From: an uncultured Alphaproteobacteria bacterium
GTDB taxonomy: Bacteria > Pseudomonadota > Alphaproteobacteria > Rhizobiales > Rhizobiaceae
Assembly (NCBI GenBank): GCA_929200315.1
Contig: CAKMZB010000002.1
Coordinates: 338,629 to 402,628, forward strand
Reading direction: 5' to 3'
Length of the DNA stretch: 64,000 nucleotides
Shown here: positions 8,868-19,148 of the stretch, piece after piece
Position numbering within the stretch: position 1 is the stretch's first letter
Layout: each line of letters starts with the position of its first letter
Program-made: the position numbers and the translations under genes
The notes under the pieces: generated by a model
What the model was told of the DNA's origin: nothing
The model's database searches: none
The model's input: only the letters and a program-made list of their open reading frames with translations

Positions 8868-9875
8868 ATGACCGCTTCGCAAAAGCTCGCCCGTTTTGAC
8901 GTCCTTACCGTCGGCAACGCCATTGTCGACATCATCGCCCGTGCGGAAGATGATTTTCTGGTAACCAATGAGATCACCAAGGGCGCGATGAACTTAATCG
9001 ACGCCGAACGTGCAGAAACGCTCTATGGTGCCATGGGCCCAGCGGTGGAAACCTCCGGTGGTTCGGCGGGCAACACCGCGGCAGGGATCGCCTCGCTCGG
9101 TGGCAGGGCGGCCTATCTCGGTAAGGTGGCGGACGATCATCTGGGCGGCATCTTTACCCACGATATCCGCGCCATTGGTTGCACCTTCCAAGCCGCTCCG
9201 TTGAAAGGCGGGCTGCCAACTGCGCGCTCCATGATATTTGTCACGCCGGACGGGCAACGCTCCATGAACACTTTCCTCGGCGCCTGCACCGAGCTGTCTC
9301 CGGCTGACGTTGACGCCAATCTCGTGGCCGACGCGACGATCACCTATTTTGAGGGCTATTTGTGGGATGCGCCCAACGCCAAAGCTGCAATCCGCGAGGC
9401 TGCTCGCCTCGCCCATGAAGCAGGCCGTAAGACAGCTATGACGTTGTCGGATTCCTTCTGCGTCGATCGTTTTCGCGATGAATTTCTCGCTCTTATGCGC
9501 AACGGCGAGATCGACATTCTCTTTGCCAACGATTCTGAGGCCAAGGTGCTGTACCAGACCTCTGACCTCTATTCGGCGCTTGATGCGCTCGCCAAAGACG
9601 TGCCCCTCGCTGTGGTGACGCGCAGCGAAGACGGGTCTTCCGTCGTGAAGGGCGATACACTCATCCACGTGAACGCGATGGAAATCGACAAGCTGGAAGA
9701 CACGACCGGGGCCGGTGACCTTTACGCAGCAGGTTTCCTGCACGGTCTCACATCCGGCCGCAGCCTTGAGGATTGCGCGAAAATTGGGAGCCTGGCCGCT
9801 GCCGAGGTGATCCAGCATATCGGCCCACGCCCGCAGGTGGAATTAAAGCGCCTGCTGGAACAATCCGGCATCTAG
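8868..9875 (+). CDS. Adenosine kinase (PfkB/ribokinase family)
   Basis: A 335-residue PfkB-type sugar/nucleoside kinase. Visible signatures are the N-terminal GNAIVDI, the substrate-binding GGSAGNTAAGIASLGG, the PfkB signature 2 DTTGAGDLYAAGFLHG with its catalytic Asp, and a C-terminal VIQHIGPRP. The last feature, with the overall length, is typical of the alphaproteobacterial adenosine kinase group rather than ribokinase. It phosphorylates adenosine to AMP in purine salvage. It is divergent from the EI24 gene across 106 bp and converges on mutS with a gap of only 6 bp, so no terminator fits between them. Confidence 0.92.
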   Translation: MTASQKLARFDVLTVGNAIVDIIARAEDDFLVTNEITKGAMNLIDAERAETLYGAMGPAVETSGGSAGNTAAGIASLGGRAAYLGKVADDHLGGIFTHDIRAIGCTFQAAPLKGGLPTARSMIFVTPDGQRSMNTFLGACTELSPADVDANLVADATITYFEGYLWDAPNAKAAIREAARLAHEAGRKTAMTLSDSFCVDRFRDEFLALMRNGEIDILFANDSEAKVLYQTSDLYSALDALAKDVPLAVVTRSEDGSSVVKGDTLIHVNAMEIDKLEDTTGAGDLYAAGFLHGLTSGRSLEDCAKIGSLAAAEVIQHIGPRPQVELKRLLEQSGI

Positions 9876-9881
9876 ATCGGT

Positions 9882-12527
9882 TCAGGTTTTGTCTGTGAGG
9901 CCCTTTAGCCGATAAAGCTCCTCAAGCGCCTGGATGGGGGTGAGGCCGTCCGGCTGTAGCTCGTCGATGGCTTCATGAAGCCTGTCTTTTCCACTCGGCT
10001 TCGCTCTTGCTGGTGCGGTGGAAAAGAGTGGCAAATCATCCACCAACCGCTCCGCGCCGCTATCCCGTGCCCCCTCTTCAAGTTGGTCGAGCACTGCGCG
10101 CGCGCGCTCCACAACGTCGTCCGGCAAACCCGCCAGCCGTGCCACCTGGATGCCATAGGAGCGGTCTGCTGTGCCGCTGCCAACTTCGTGGAGAAAGACC
10201 ACATCGCCCTCCCATTCCTTCACCTTCATGGTGACATTCGACATGCGCTCCAGCCTTGCTGAGAGAGCCGTTAGTTCGTGAAAATGGGTGGCGAAAAGCG
10301 TGCGGCAGAGGTTGCGCTCGTGGAGATGTTCCAGGGCCGCCCAGGCGATGGAAAGCCCGTCAAAGGTCGCCGTTCCGCGGCCAATTTCATCCAAAATGAC
10401 AAGCGAGCGCTCCCCTGCCTGATTGAGAATTGCGGCCGTTTCCACCATCTCCACCATGAAGGTGGAGCGCCCCCGTGCCAGATCATCCGCCGCACCGACA
10501 CGGGAGAATAACCGGTCCACAATGCCGATCCGCGCTGCTCCTGCGGGCACAAAAGACCCGGCCTGAGCTAAGATGGCGATGAGCGCATTTTGGCGCAGGA
10601 AGGTCGATTTACCGCCCATGTTCGGGCCGGTGAGGAGCCAGAGATTTCCCGCCTTGCTGGCCGCTGTTCCAAGCTCGCAATCGTTTGCCACGAACGGGTG
10701 CGCCGCTTCTTTGCGAAGCGCTTGCTCCACGACGGGGTGGCGTCCGGCGGTGATCTGGAAGGTGAGGGAATCGTCAATTATCGGGCGGCAATAGCCCTGT
10801 TGGCTGGCGAGTTCTGCAAAGGCTGCTGCCACGTCAAGCTGCGCGAGAGCATCTGCAACGGCGCGGATCTCCTCTGTCCGTGAAAGTGCGAGCCTGGTGA
10901 GGTCTGCGAAATGTCCAAGCTCGATGGAAAGCGCTTTCCCCGCCGCATCCGCAATCTTGGTTTCCATCTCAGCCAACTCGGCGGTGGTGAAGCGCATCGC
11001 GCTCGCCATAGTCTGGCGGTGGACAAAAGTGCCGGGGTCAGCCTGGAGTGCGGCGGCGTTGGTGGCTGTAACTTCGATGAAATAACCAAGCACGTTGTTG
11101 TGGCGGATTTTCAGCGCCTTCACGCCACTTGCGGCTGCATACTTCTGTTGCAAACTGGCAATCACCTGCCGTGCGTCACGCGAAAGCTGGCGCAGTTCGT
11201 CCAGCTCCTTGTCGTAGCCCGGCGCGATGAAATTGCCGTCGCGGGCCTGGAGCGGAATTTCCTCGTCGAGCGCGGCTCTCAACGCGTTCTGCAAATCGTC
11301 CGGAGCAGCGGAGCAGACCTTAGCGTGGCCGGTGATGTTCTCGCTAAGCGGCTCATTGCCCAGCGCTTCGCTGGCCTTGCCTGCCGCATCAAGCCCGGAA
11401 CGCAGCGCGGCCAGATCACGCGGGCCGCCACGGTCCAGCGTGAGGCGGCCAAGGGCGCGGGGCATGTCTGCAACACCTCTTAGCACATTGCGCAACGCCT
11501 CCCGGCGGCCATCTGCGGCAAATAGCGAAGCGACATCTTCATGCCGCGCTGCAATGATGGCAACTTCGGTGGAGGGAGCGGTGATACGCTCGGCGAGGAG
11601 CCGTGCGCCGAGGCCGGAAACCGTGCGGTCGACCACCTTCAACAGCGAGCCATCAGCCTGCCCGTCAAGGCGGCGGGTGAGTTCCAGGTTCGCGCGGGTG
11701 GCGGCGTCGATGGCCATATGCCGCGCGCCGGTTTCAACTGCGGGTTTTTCCAGCGCCGGACGTGCGCCGACTTGCGTTAGGTCGATATAGCGCACGATCC
11801 CTGCCGCCGCCGCTAGCTGCGCGCGGGTGAGGGGACCGAAGGCCTCGATGGCTGTGATGTTGAAGAAGCTGGTCAGCACCTTTTCTGCTCGCGCGGAATC
11901 GAATTGACTGTCTGGCTGGCTTTGGAGTGCAGCCTCGCAAACGCTCGCTGCCATCTGCACGACCTCGTCGTCAGCAAGGCTTTCGCCAGTAACGATCTCG
12001 GCAGGCTGGAGGCGGGCGAGGGTGGAGGGGAGGTTAGTCGCGTCGGCCTCAATGAGGCGGAAAGCGCCGGTTGAAATATCCACCGCCGCCACCGCCCATT
12101 CGTTGCGCACTTTTGCAACGGCGACGAGGAGGTTCGCCCGGCCGGGGTCAAGCAGCGTGTCTTCTGTCAGTGTGCCGGGTGTGACAAGGCGCACGACATC
12201 GCGGCGCACGACGGATTTTGAGCCGCGCTTCTTGGCTTCGGCTGGGTCTTCCAATTGTTCGCAAACGGCGACCCGGTGGCCGAGCTTGATGAGCCTTTGA
12301 AGGTAATCATCCGCCGCGTGGACCGGTACGCCGCACATGGGAATGTCTTCGCCGGCATGTTTACCGCGCTTGGTGAGGGCTATGCCAAGAGCGCGGGCCG
12401 CGATCTCGGCGTCGCCGAAGAACATCTCATAGAAATCCCCCATCCGGTAGAAGAGTAGGCTGTCGGGGTTCGCCGCTTTGATCTCTATATACTGCGCCAT
12501 CATTGGCGTTGGCGCGGTATCGCTCAT
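9882..12527 (-). CDS. mutS: DNA mismatch repair protein MutS
   Basis: An 881-residue MutS. The mismatch-reading Phe-x-Glu is visible in [10 protein letters not shown] near the N-terminus. The C-terminal ATPase has Walker [14 protein letters not shown], Walker B with the catalytic Glu in [15 protein letters not shown], and the FATHFHEL segment. It recognises mismatches and recruits MutL. ATG 12527 ([17 protein letters not shown]) matches the usual family start. The longer frame begins with TTG and adds 18 unlikely residues. It lies 66 bp downstream of olsB on the same strand. The end KTLYRLKGL-like helix ([14 protein letters not shown]) is intact, so the gene is full length. Confidence 0.97.
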   Translation of the reverse strand: MSDTAPTPMMAQYIEIKAANPDSLLFYRMGDFYEMFFGDAEIAARALGIALTKRGKHAGEDIPMCGVPVHAADDYLQRLIKLGHRVAVCEQLEDPAEAKKRGSKSVVRRDVVRLVTPGTLTEDTLLDPGRANLLVAVAKVRNEWAVAAVDISTGAFRLIEADATNLPSTLARLQPAEIVTGESLADDEVVQMAASVCEAALQSQPDSQFDSARAEKVLTSFFNITAIEAFGPLTRAQLAAAAGIVRYIDLTQVGARPALEKPAVETGARHMAIDAATRANLELTRRLDGQADGSLLKVVDRTVSGLGARLLAERITAPSTEVAIIAARHEDVASLFAADGRREALRNVLRGVADMPRALGRLTLDRGGPRDLAALRSGLDAAGKASEALGNEPLSENITGHAKVCSAAPDDLQNALRAALDEEIPLQARDGNFIAPGYDKELDELRQLSRDARQVIASLQQKYAAASGVKALKIRHNNVLGYFIEVTATNAAALQADPGTFVHRQTMASAMRFTTAELAEMETKIADAAGKALSIELGHFADLTRLALSRTEEIRAVADALAQLDVAAAFAELASQQGYCRPIIDDSLTFQITAGRHPVVEQALRKEAAHPFVANDCELGTAASKAGNLWLLTGPNMGGKSTFLRQNALIAILAQAGSFVPAGAARIGIVDRLFSRVGAADDLARGRSTFMVEMVETAAILNQAGERSLVILDEIGRGTATFDGLSIAWAALEHLHERNLCRTLFATHFHELTALSARLERMSNVTMKVKEWEGDVVFLHEVGSGTADRSYGIQVARLAGLPDDVVERARAVLDQLEEGARDSGAERLVDDLPLFSTAPARAKPSGKDRLHEAIDELQPDGLTPIQALEELYRLKGLTDKT

Positions 12528-12593
12528 CGGAAAAGACTTGGTTGCGGGCGGGATTGATTGAGAGCCTAACAGCCGTGCCAAGCTGGTGGAACC

Positions 12594-13376
12594 TCAGGCG
12601 GCGTATCGCGTGGCTTGTTCCCCATAATGGGCGAGGTAGCGTGGGTTGATGCGTGCAACCTCGACGGAAACAAAGAAATCCGTCGTGCCAAAATCATGGT
12701 CGATCACCGCGCCGGGTGCGATGCGCGCGCCGAGACGCAGATAACCCTTCATCAGCGCAGGAAGGGCGGCGAAGGCCCGACGCTCGCTTGTGTGTGCGGG
12801 TGTTTGGGGAAGTTCGGGCCTTGCGCTGCCCGCCAGCGGGCGGGGCATTGCGCCGGCGGTCGCACAGGTTTGGAGATAGGTAAGGGCAGTTTCGTTTTCG
12901 GCTGGTGCTGTGCCGGGAAGGGAGGCGCAGCCGAACATGGTTGTAGCATTGTGGCGAAGTGCGATGGTCCACACACCGTGCCACAGCAGCTCCATCGCTC
13001 GTCGGGAGCGGTGTTCGGCTGCGATGCAGGAGCGGCCAAGCTCCATGATGTTGGTGGATCCATGGGCTTTAAGGAACGGGCTGAGGTCGAATTCGGTGGC
13101 GGAGTAGAATTGCTCCGCCGGACCATCGGCGCGGGCGATCAGCAGGCGTGTGGTTCCGACAATTTCGCCGTCGCATTCGACTAGAAGATGAAGGCATTTG
13201 CTATCGAAGGGGTCATGATCTCGCTCTGCGGTCATGCTTTGCGTGTTGAGTTGCGCGCCATTTTCCCGGTGGAAAATCTCAAAGCGCAGGGCCTGCGCCG
13301 CATCCACATCCGCCATTGTCTGCGCAAGGCGGGTGGTGAGTGTGCCGAGACGTCCGAGGATTTCAGTTTGGGGCAT
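12594..13376 (-). CDS. olsB: GNAT-fold L-ornithine N-alpha-acyltransferase (OlsB-like)
   Basis: A 260-residue protein of the autoinducer-synthase-like GNAT family. It has ALRFEIFHRE near the N-terminus, VGTTRLL, an ELGRSCIAAEHR core and a late LMKGYLRLGARIAPGAVID motif, which is typical of hemolysin-like/OlsB acyltransferases. OlsB makes lyso-ornithine lipid from ornithine and 3-hydroxyacyl-ACP; ornithine lipids are membrane lipids made especially under phosphate limitation. The usual partner olsA (second acyltransferase) is not beside it; mutS follows instead. I see no clear Shine-Dalgarno at the ATG. OlsB is the best fit, although other GNAT acyltransferases with this core exist. Confidence 0.8.
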   Translation of the reverse strand: MPQTEILGRLGTLTTRLAQTMADVDAAQALRFEIFHRENGAQLNTQSMTAERDHDPFDSKCLHLLVECDGEIVGTTRLLIARADGPAEQFYSATEFDLSPFLKAHGSTNIMELGRSCIAAEHRSRRAMELLWHGVWTIALRHNATTMFGCASLPGTAPAENETALTYLQTCATAGAMPRPLAGSARPELPQTPAHTSERRAFAALPALMKGYLRLGARIAPGAVIDHDFGTTDFFVSVEVARINPRYLAHYGEQATRYAA

Positions 13377-13474
13377 GGTCGGAGGATTGTCTCTTTAGGC
13401 AGGAGCGATGGGTGGATCGTGGCGTCATAAAATGACGTCCCTATGACCACAAGTGGGACTACAAGTGTGACACC

Positions 13475-15004
13475 TTAGGCTGCGACCGCCAGCCGCTCCC
13501 CGGCCATGCGGTAGGAAATCGCTTCGGCCAGTTGCACGCGACCGACCTGCTCGCTGCCGTCGAGATCAGCCAATGTGCGGGCAACCTTGAGGATGCGGTG
13601 GAAACCGCGCGCAGAAAACGCCATCGCGTTTGCCGCCTCTTCCAGCAATTCCCGCCCTGCCGCATCAGGTACCGCAAAACGCTCAATATGGGTGTTGGAG
13701 GCGGAGGCGTTGGTCATGGTCGGTTCGCCAATCGCGCCATAGCGTTTCGCCTGGATCATCCGCGCCCGGGCAACACGGGCGGCAACTTCGGCGCTGGCTT
13801 CGGCCTTGTGAGGCCGGATGAGATCGGAGGCTGAAACAGCGGGAACTTCCACACGCAGGTCGATGCGGTCCATCAGCGGGCCGGAAATGCGAGCCTGATA
13901 ATCCTGCGCGCAGCGTTCCCCGCGCCGACAGGTATGCCCCGGCTCCCCCGCCATGCCGCAGCGGCAGGGGTTCATCGCTGCGATGAGCTGCATGCGTGAG
14001 GGGTAGGAAACGCGGTGATTGGCGCGGGCGATCACCGTCTCGCCGGTCTCCAGCGGCTGACGGAGCGAATCCAGCACCTGGGGAGAGAATTCCGGGAACT
14101 CATCGAGAAAGAGAACACCATTATGGGCCAACGAAACCTCTCCCGGCCGCGCGCGCACGCCGCCACCCACCATGGCGGCCATGGATGCGGAATGGTGTGG
14201 CGCGCGGAAGGGGCGAGCTGAAGAGAGTTTGCCATCGGCAATTGTTCCAGCGATGGAAGCGATCATGGAGACTTCCAGCAATTCCTTTGGCGACAGAGGT
14301 GGCAGGATTGAAGGCAGGCGGGAGGCCAGCATGGACTTGCCGGAGCCCGGAGGCCCGACAAGAACGAGGTTATGGCCACCAGCGGCAGCGACTTCCAACG
14401 CCCGCTTTGCCGTTTCCTGGCCGCGAATATCAGAGAGATCCCCGCTCTGGTTGGATTGTTCCTGCACTTTCGCATCAGGACGCGGCAGTGGTGTTGTGCC
14501 CTTAAAATGGTTCGCCATGGCGATCAGGCTGCGCGGGGCCAGCACATCCATGTCCGGATCTGCCCAGGCGGCCTCTGACCCAGACGCGGCGGGACAGATA
14601 AGGCCCTTGCCAAGGGCATTGGCCCCAATTGCAGCAGGCAGCGCCCCGGCGACCGGCGCGACTGTGCCATCAAGCGCCAACTCGCCCATCACGACATAGT
14701 CCTCCAGCGCATCCCCCGGCAGAGCGCCAAGCGCCGCCATGAGCGCCAGCGCAATGGGCAAATCGTAATGACTGCCCTCCTTGGGTAGATCGGCGGGAGC
14801 GAGGTTAACGGTAATGCGCTTGGGGGGCATCGCTAAGCCGGAAGCGTGGATTGCCGATTGCACCCGCTCGCGCGCTTCAGACACAGCCTTGTCGGCCAGA
14901 CCGACAATCTGCATCCCCATCTTGCCCGGCCCGACCATAACCTGCACGTCCACCGGAACGGCGTTGATGCCCTGAAAGGCAATTGTTGTGCAGCGCGAAA
15001 CCAT
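13475..15004 (-). CDS. comM: YifB/ComM family Mg-chelatase-like AAA ATPase
   Basis: A 509-residue protein with the ComM layout. The N-terminal ChlI/Lon-protease-like fold (residues about 1-165) is recognisable from GINAVPVDVQVMVGPGKMG and the later KRITVNLAPADLPKEGSHYDLPIAL. The AAA domain has Walker A VGPPGSGKSMLASRLPSILPPL and Walker B VLFLDEFPEF. Four Cys (PCRCGMAGEPGHTCRRGERC) form the characteristic zinc-like insert, and a C-terminal Mg-chelatase helical domain follows. ComM is a branch-migration helicase for natural transformation in Vibrio; in rhizobia the role is not established. It is divergent from the small membrane protein at 15083. Confidence 0.93.
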   Translation of the reverse strand: MVSRCTTIAFQGINAVPVDVQVMVGPGKMGMQIVGLADKAVSEARERVQSAIHASGLAMPPKRITVNLAPADLPKEGSHYDLPIALALMAALGALPGDALEDYVVMGELALDGTVAPVAGALPAAIGANALGKGLICPAASGSEAAWADPDMDVLAPRSLIAMANHFKGTTPLPRPDAKVQEQSNQSGDLSDIRGQETAKRALEVAAAGGHNLVLVGPPGSGKSMLASRLPSILPPLSPKELLEVSMIASIAGTIADGKLSSARPFRAPHHSASMAAMVGGGVRARPGEVSLAHNGVLFLDEFPEFSPQVLDSLRQPLETGETVIARANHRVSYPSRMQLIAAMNPCRCGMAGEPGHTCRRGERCAQDYQARISGPLMDRIDLRVEVPAVSASDLIRPHKAEASAEVAARVARARMIQAKRYGAIGEPTMTNASASNTHIERFAVPDAAGRELLEEAANAMAFSARGFHRILKVARTLADLDGSEQVGRVQLAEAISYRMAGERLAVAA

Positions 15005-15082
15005 GTCAGCCGTTCCCCAAGCGGAAAAGGCAGGCTAGGTCTCGCGCTATAACTTTGTCAAGAACATATAAAGAACAAGCCC

Positions 15083-15316
15083 ATGACCAAGCGCAATTGG
15101 ATCGCCTTTTTTGAGACCACGGGCTCGATGACGGCGATGATTTATGCCGTCCTCATCGCCTCCAACACGGGCAATGAAATCCTCGGCTTTTCCCTGCTTC
15201 TGGTCTCGGCAATCTTGTTTGGGTTCTGGGGTGTGATCGACCGGCGCTGGGCGTTTCTGGCCCTGCAATTCTTCTATGCCGGCTCCGCTATTCTGGGCCT
15301 GATCCGCTGGGGATAG
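15083..15316 (+). CDS. Small integral membrane protein, conserved hypothetical
   Basis: A 77-residue protein with three probable membrane helices (about residues 12-28, 33-50 and 55-73) and short charged links (DRR between the last two). It starts with MTKRNWIAFFETTGS and ends GLIRWG. The hydrophobic pattern resembles small CBU_0592-like membrane proteins, but I do not recognise it with certainty. The ATG has only a weak upstream AAGAAC. It is likely real because its hydrophobicity is organised, it sits in an otherwise non-coding gap, and it ends 2 bp before the convergent RidA gene. Function unknown. Confidence 0.6.
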   Translation: MTKRNWIAFFETTGSMTAMIYAVLIASNTGNEILGFSLLLVSAILFGFWGVIDRRWAFLALQFFYAGSAILGLIRWG

Positions 15317-15318
15317 AA

Positions 15319-15738
15319 CTAGCCCGCCGGCTCTCGAAACCGCTCATCCGCGACCACGGCAATCGCGGTTAGCTCCACCAGAAAGTCTGGATGCCCCAAC
15401 CCAGCCACCATCACGGAGGTGCTCACCGGCTGGGGTTTTGCCGCCAGTCTCTCCTGTCGCACCTTCTGGATCAGCGGGAGCTGGTCCTGCGCCGTGTAGT
15501 AAGTGGTTACCGAAACAAGGTCGGTGAGCTCACCGCCGACTTCGGTCAACAGCGCCTCAATATTGTCAAAACACTGCTCGGCCTGCACCATCACATCGCC
15601 TGCACCGACAATCTCGTCGCTCGCGTTCCACGCAACCTGGCCGGTGAGATGGACGACGCGACCTTCGCCTTGCACACGACCCATCGCGAAGCCTCGCCCT
15701 TGGCTCTGCCAGACTCTGGCAGACGAAATTTCGGTCAA
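15319..15738 (-). CDS. RidA family protein
   Basis: A 139-residue YjgF/YER057c/UK114-type protein. [40 protein letters not shown] and the late VELTAIAVV match the RidA fold. RidA proper hydrolyses reactive enamine/imine intermediates of PLP enzymes using a conserved Arg in a 'C-x-R' stretch near the C-terminus. Here the corresponding region ([22 protein letters not shown]) lacks an obvious Arg, so this is probably a paralogous RidA subgroup member with another or unknown activity. Its ATG overlaps the gshB stop by four bases (ATGA), so the two are co-translated. Confidence 0.85.
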   Translation of the reverse strand: MTEISSARVWQSQGRGFAMGRVQGEGRVVHLTGQVAWNASDEIVGAGDVMVQAEQCFDNIEALLTEVGGELTDLVSVTTYYTAQDQLPLIQKVRQERLAAKPQPVSTSVMVAGLGHPDFLVELTAIAVVADERFREPAG

Positions 15739-16682
15739 GAGCGCTTCGCCTCCACCGCATCCCAGAACAAGGCTGCAATATCGGCGCCGCCGAATTTCTT
15801 CACTTCGCGAATACCCGTTGGAGACGTCACATTAATCTCGGTCATCACGTCACCGATCACATCGATACCGACAAAGATGAAACCGCGCTTTTTCAGTTCC
15901 GGGCCGATGGCAGCGCAGATTTCGCGCTCACGGTCGGTGATGTCGATCTTTTCGGCCCGGCCACCCACATGCATATTGGAGCGCGCCTCGTCCTCCCCCG
16001 GCACGCGGTTGATTGCGCCGACGGCCTCGCCGTCAATCAGGATGATACGCTTATCGCCCTTGCGGACGGCAGGGAGGTAACGCTGGGCGATATAGGGTTC
16101 CGCCGGGTAGGCGCCGTCAAAAAGTTCCAGCAGCGAAGAGAGGTTCTGGTCGCCCTCCCGCACACGAAACACTCCGGCACCGCCATTGCCGTAGAGCGGC
16201 TTTAAAATGATGTCGCCGAATTCTTCGCGGAAAGCGCGAATGGCTGCATCGTCGCGGGTGATGAGCGTCTCCGGCATGAGGTCAGGATATTCAGTGACGA
16301 AGATTTTCTCCGGCGCGTTGCGCACCTCCGTCGGGTCATTCACCACCAATGTTTTGGGGTGGATGCGCTCCAGCAGATGCGTCGCGGTGATGTAGCCCAT
16401 GTGGAAGGGCGGGTCCTGGCGCATCAGCACCACATCGAAATCTGACAGGTCGCGCCGGGCTTGTGCGCCAAGCTGGAAGTGTTTGCCCTTCTCGTCCGCC
16501 ACCTTCACCGACTCGCCCCGGGCACTGACGACACCGTCCCGCATGGCGAGGCTTGGCACCTCGTAGTGCCACAGGTCGTGGCCTCGCGCCTGCGCCTCCA
16601 GCATCAGGGCGAAGGTGGAATCCCCCTCAATCTGCACAGAGGAAATGTGGTCCATCTGAACCGCGATTTTGAGTTTGGTCAT
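15735..16682 (-). CDS. gshB: Glutathione synthase
   Basis: A 315-residue ATP-grasp enzyme that joins gamma-glutamylcysteine and glycine. It begins [19 protein letters not shown], typical of GshB, then has [21 protein letters not shown], the ATP-binding [14 protein letters not shown], and the C-terminal metal- and substrate-binding [21 protein letters not shown]. Length and motif order are those of the proteobacterial enzyme. It is cotranscribed with the RidA gene (4-bp overlap) and follows yraN with 54 bp between them. Confidence 0.96.
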   Translation of the reverse strand: MTKLKIAVQMDHISSVQIEGDSTFALMLEAQARGHDLWHYEVPSLAMRDGVVSARGESVKVADEKGKHFQLGAQARRDLSDFDVVLMRQDPPFHMGYITATHLLERIHPKTLVVNDPTEVRNAPEKIFVTEYPDLMPETLITRDDAAIRAFREEFGDIILKPLYGNGGAGVFRVREGDQNLSSLLELFDGAYPAEPYIAQRYLPAVRKGDKRIILIDGEAVGAINRVPGEDEARSNMHVGGRAEKIDITDREREICAAIGPELKKRGFIFVGIDVIGDVMTEINVTSPTGIREVKKFGGADIAALFWDAVEAKRS

Positions 16683-16736
16683 TGCGTTATTCCAGCAAGG
16701 CGATGGTGGCAGATGTAGTGCGCGTCGGCTCCAACG

Positions 16737-17093
16737 TCACCACACATTCTCAAAATGCTGCGGGGGATGGTCAGGGACGATGGCGATGACGTCGTTGCGC
16801 CAGGACAGCATATGAGCGTCGTCCTGCGCTGCGATCCATTCGCGCCCTGCCGCCTCGATGCGACGTTGGGAGGTATGGGAGACCGAATCGAGCGCGTCGC
16901 TGAGGGTTTTGCGGGCCTTCACTTCGACGAAGAGAACGACGTCATCCTTGCGGGCTATAATGTCGACCTCGCCGGATTTCGTCTTGTAGCGCTGTTCAAC
17001 AATCTCGAAACCAAGCGCCATGAGATGCCGTGCAGCTGCGGTCTCCGCCTCAAGACCGCGCGCATAAGCGGCCTGGCGTTTGAGCGATTTCAT
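16737..17093 (-). CDS. YraN family protein (UPF0102, nuclease fold)
   Basis: A 118-residue UPF0102 protein. The restriction-endonuclease-like core is visible in EIVEQRYKTKSGEVDIIARKDDVVLFVEVKAR, which gives the E-x-D and E-V-K residues of a PD-(D/E)xK active site, preceded by AAARHLMALGF. The family is widespread next to rsmI, as here, and its substrate is not settled. The start overlaps the rsmI stop by four bases (17090-17093), an rsmI-yraN coupling commonly seen in proteobacteria. Confidence 0.92.
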   Translation of the reverse strand: MKSLKRQAAYARGLEAETAAARHLMALGFEIVEQRYKTKSGEVDIIARKDDVVLFVEVKARKTLSDALDSVSHTSQRRIEAAGREWIAAQDDAHMLSWRNDVIAIVPDHPPQHFENVW

Positions 17094-17959
17094 TGCTTCA
17101 ATTCCAGCGCGCGGGCATAAAGCATAGCCTTCGCCCGCCCACTGATGCTGGCGACCTGCGCGGCGGCCTGTTTAGTGCCGAGGGTTTGAAGTGCGTCAAC
17201 CAAAGCTGCATCCACCGCCGCATCATCCATCACCACATCCTGCGCGCCGGAGACGATGATAACGATTTCGCCGCGGATACGGTCCATGGCTGAAAGCTCA
17301 GCGTGAACCTCGGTGGCACTGCCGCGGTGAAACGTTTCATGGAGTTTCGTCAATTCCCGCGCGACGCAGATCGGGCGCTCGCCGAAGGTGTCCCGCATGG
17401 CCTCCAGCGTAGCGAGGATGCGGTTAGGGCTTTCAAAGAAGATGAGGGTTTCACTGTCTGCGGCGAGCGCTGAAAATCGTTCAATGCGCGCCTTTGCCTT
17501 AGGCGGCAGGAAGCCACAGAATTTGAAATCTCCATCGGCCAACCCGCTGCCGACAAGCGCCGCGATAGGAGCCGCCGCGCCGGGGAGAGGGGTCACGGTC
17601 ACACCCGCTGCCACCGCCTCCGCCACAAGCCGTGAACCGGGGTCCGAAACCAAAGGCGTTCCTGCGTCAGATATGAGCGCGACGGCTTTGCCCTCACCGA
17701 TTTGCCGCAGCAAGCCCGGCCCCCGCGCGTCAGCATTGTGCTCGGTATAGGAGACTTTGGTGGTGGTGATGCCATAGCGCTGGAGCAACACGCCGCTGGT
17801 GCGGGTGTCTTCGCAGGCGACAACATCCGCTGCAGCAAGCACTTCCAACCCACGTAGCGTGATGTCGCCGAGATTACCGATAGGGGTGGCCACCACATAA
17901 AGGCCAGGTGGAAGGGGCGGGGCGTCCTGCGTCTGATTGCTGATTGTGTAAGTTGCCAT
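17090..17959 (-). CDS. rsmI: 16S rRNA (cytidine(1402)-2'-O)-methyltransferase
   Basis: A 289-residue tetrapyrrole-methylase-fold enzyme. Recognised by LYVVATPIGNLGDITLRGLEVLAAADVV, CEDTRTSGVLL, ALISDAGTPLVSDPGSRLV and the Gly-rich PLPGAAAPIAAL. RsmI methylates the 2'-OH of C1402 in the 16S rRNA decoding centre, with RsmH acting on the base. A short C-terminal extension follows the catalytic domain. It sits between hemW, ending 5 bp upstream, and yraN, so hemW-rsmI-yraN is a tight minus-strand block. Confidence 0.95.
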   Translation of the reverse strand: MATYTISNQTQDAPPLPPGLYVVATPIGNLGDITLRGLEVLAAADVVACEDTRTSGVLLQRYGITTTKVSYTEHNADARGPGLLRQIGEGKAVALISDAGTPLVSDPGSRLVAEAVAAGVTVTPLPGAAAPIAALVGSGLADGDFKFCGFLPPKAKARIERFSALAADSETLIFFESPNRILATLEAMRDTFGERPICVARELTKLHETFHRGSATEVHAELSAMDRIRGEIVIIVSGAQDVVMDDAAVDAALVDALQTLGTKQAAAQVASISGRAKAMLYARALELKQ

Positions 17960-17964
17960 CCGGG

Positions 17965-19122
17965 TCAGGCCGCCAGTTCAGCGATGACAGAATTGAGCAC
18001 CATGCGCCCCTGTTGCGTTGCGCGCAGACGACCGCTGCTGGTCTCACTCACCATGCCGTAGCCACGGAGTGTTTCAACGCGTTCGGGATCGAGCCTCTTG
18101 CCCGACAGCGCCTCATAGCGTGGCACGTCGAGACCTTCGACCAGTCGAAGCCCCATGAGCAGCATTTCCTCCCCCGCGTCGTCGGTGCCAAGTGGCTCGT
18201 TCGTGACCATGCCATGGCCCTGGCTTTCAACAAGGCCAAGCCAGGTTTCCGGGTGGCGCTCATTGGCCGTGGCGCGGCGGCCATCGTTCATGTCGAGGCG
18301 TCCATGGGCGCCTGGGCCGATGCCCGCCCAAGCGCCAGAGCGCCAATAGGTGAGGTTGTGACGGCTCTCGCAACCGGGCTGGGCGTGGTTGGAAATTTCA
18401 TAAGCCGGCAGGCCGTGGTCGGCCGTGATTTGTTGCGTCAGCGCATAGAGATCGGCGGCATGGTCTTCATTTGGCACGATGAGGCGGCCCCTGCGGTGCA
18501 GGTCGAAAAAGGGTGTCCCCTCTTCGATGGTCAGCTGGTAGAGCGACAGGTGATCGGCGGCGAGGGCAATCGCCTCCTCCAATTCCGCCCGCCATCCCGC
18601 AAGCGTCTGGTTGGGCCGTGCGTAGATTAAGTCGAAGGACAGGCGCGGAAACGTCTTGCGCGCAAGGTCGATTGCAGCTCGGGCCTCTGCCGCATTGTGG
18701 AGGCGACCGAGGCGTTTCAGTTCTGCATCGTGCAGTGATTGCACCCCAAGCGACATACGGTTCACTCCCGCTCCCCGATAGGCGGAAAAGCGCCCGGCAT
18801 CGGCAGAGGAGGGGTTGGCCTCCATGGTAATCTCGGCATCGTCCTCCACCGGCCAGGCCGTGTGGATTGCGGTGAGGATGGTCTCCACGGTGGCCGGTTC
18901 CATCAGCGATGGCGTGCCACCGCCAAAAAAGACGGACGTGATGGTCCGCCCCGGTTGCATGGCGGCCATATGCTCAATCTCAGCGGCAAAAGCGCGGGCG
19001 AAACGGGCCTGGTCCGGCGCGTTGTGGCGCACATGGGAATTGAAATCACAATAGGGGCACTTGGCCGCGCAGAACGGCCAGTGGACGTAAATGCCAAAGC
19101 CGGGGACGGTTGGATCGGCCAC
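17965..19122 (-). CDS. hemW: Radical SAM family haem chaperone HemW
   Basis: A 385-residue radical SAM protein. The iron-sulfur motif reads PFCAAKCPYCDFNSHV (Cys-x3-Cys-x2-Cys), followed by FFGGGTPSLM and TMEANPSSADAGRFSAYRGAGVNRMSLGVQS. It resembles oxygen-independent coproporphyrinogen oxidase but lacks the extra N-terminal residues of HemN. Members of this class bind haem and are called HemW. The ATG sits just downstream of the large inverted repeat at 19149-19231, which separates it from rdgB on the same strand. Confidence 0.92.
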   Translation of the reverse strand: MADPTVPGFGIYVHWPFCAAKCPYCDFNSHVRHNAPDQARFARAFAAEIEHMAAMQPGRTITSVFFGGGTPSLMEPATVETILTAIHTAWPVEDDAEITMEANPSSADAGRFSAYRGAGVNRMSLGVQSLHDAELKRLGRLHNAAEARAAIDLARKTFPRLSFDLIYARPNQTLAGWRAELEEAIALAADHLSLYQLTIEEGTPFFDLHRRGRLIVPNEDHAADLYALTQQITADHGLPAYEISNHAQPGCESRHNLTYWRSGAWAGIGPGAHGRLDMNDGRRATANERHPETWLGLVESQGHGMVTNEPLGTDDAGEEMLLMGLRLVEGLDVPRYEALSGKRLDPERVETLRGYGMVSETSSGRLRATQQGRMVLNSVIAELAA

Positions 19123-19148
19123 GGTCCTACTGCCCGCCCCTCTTTACT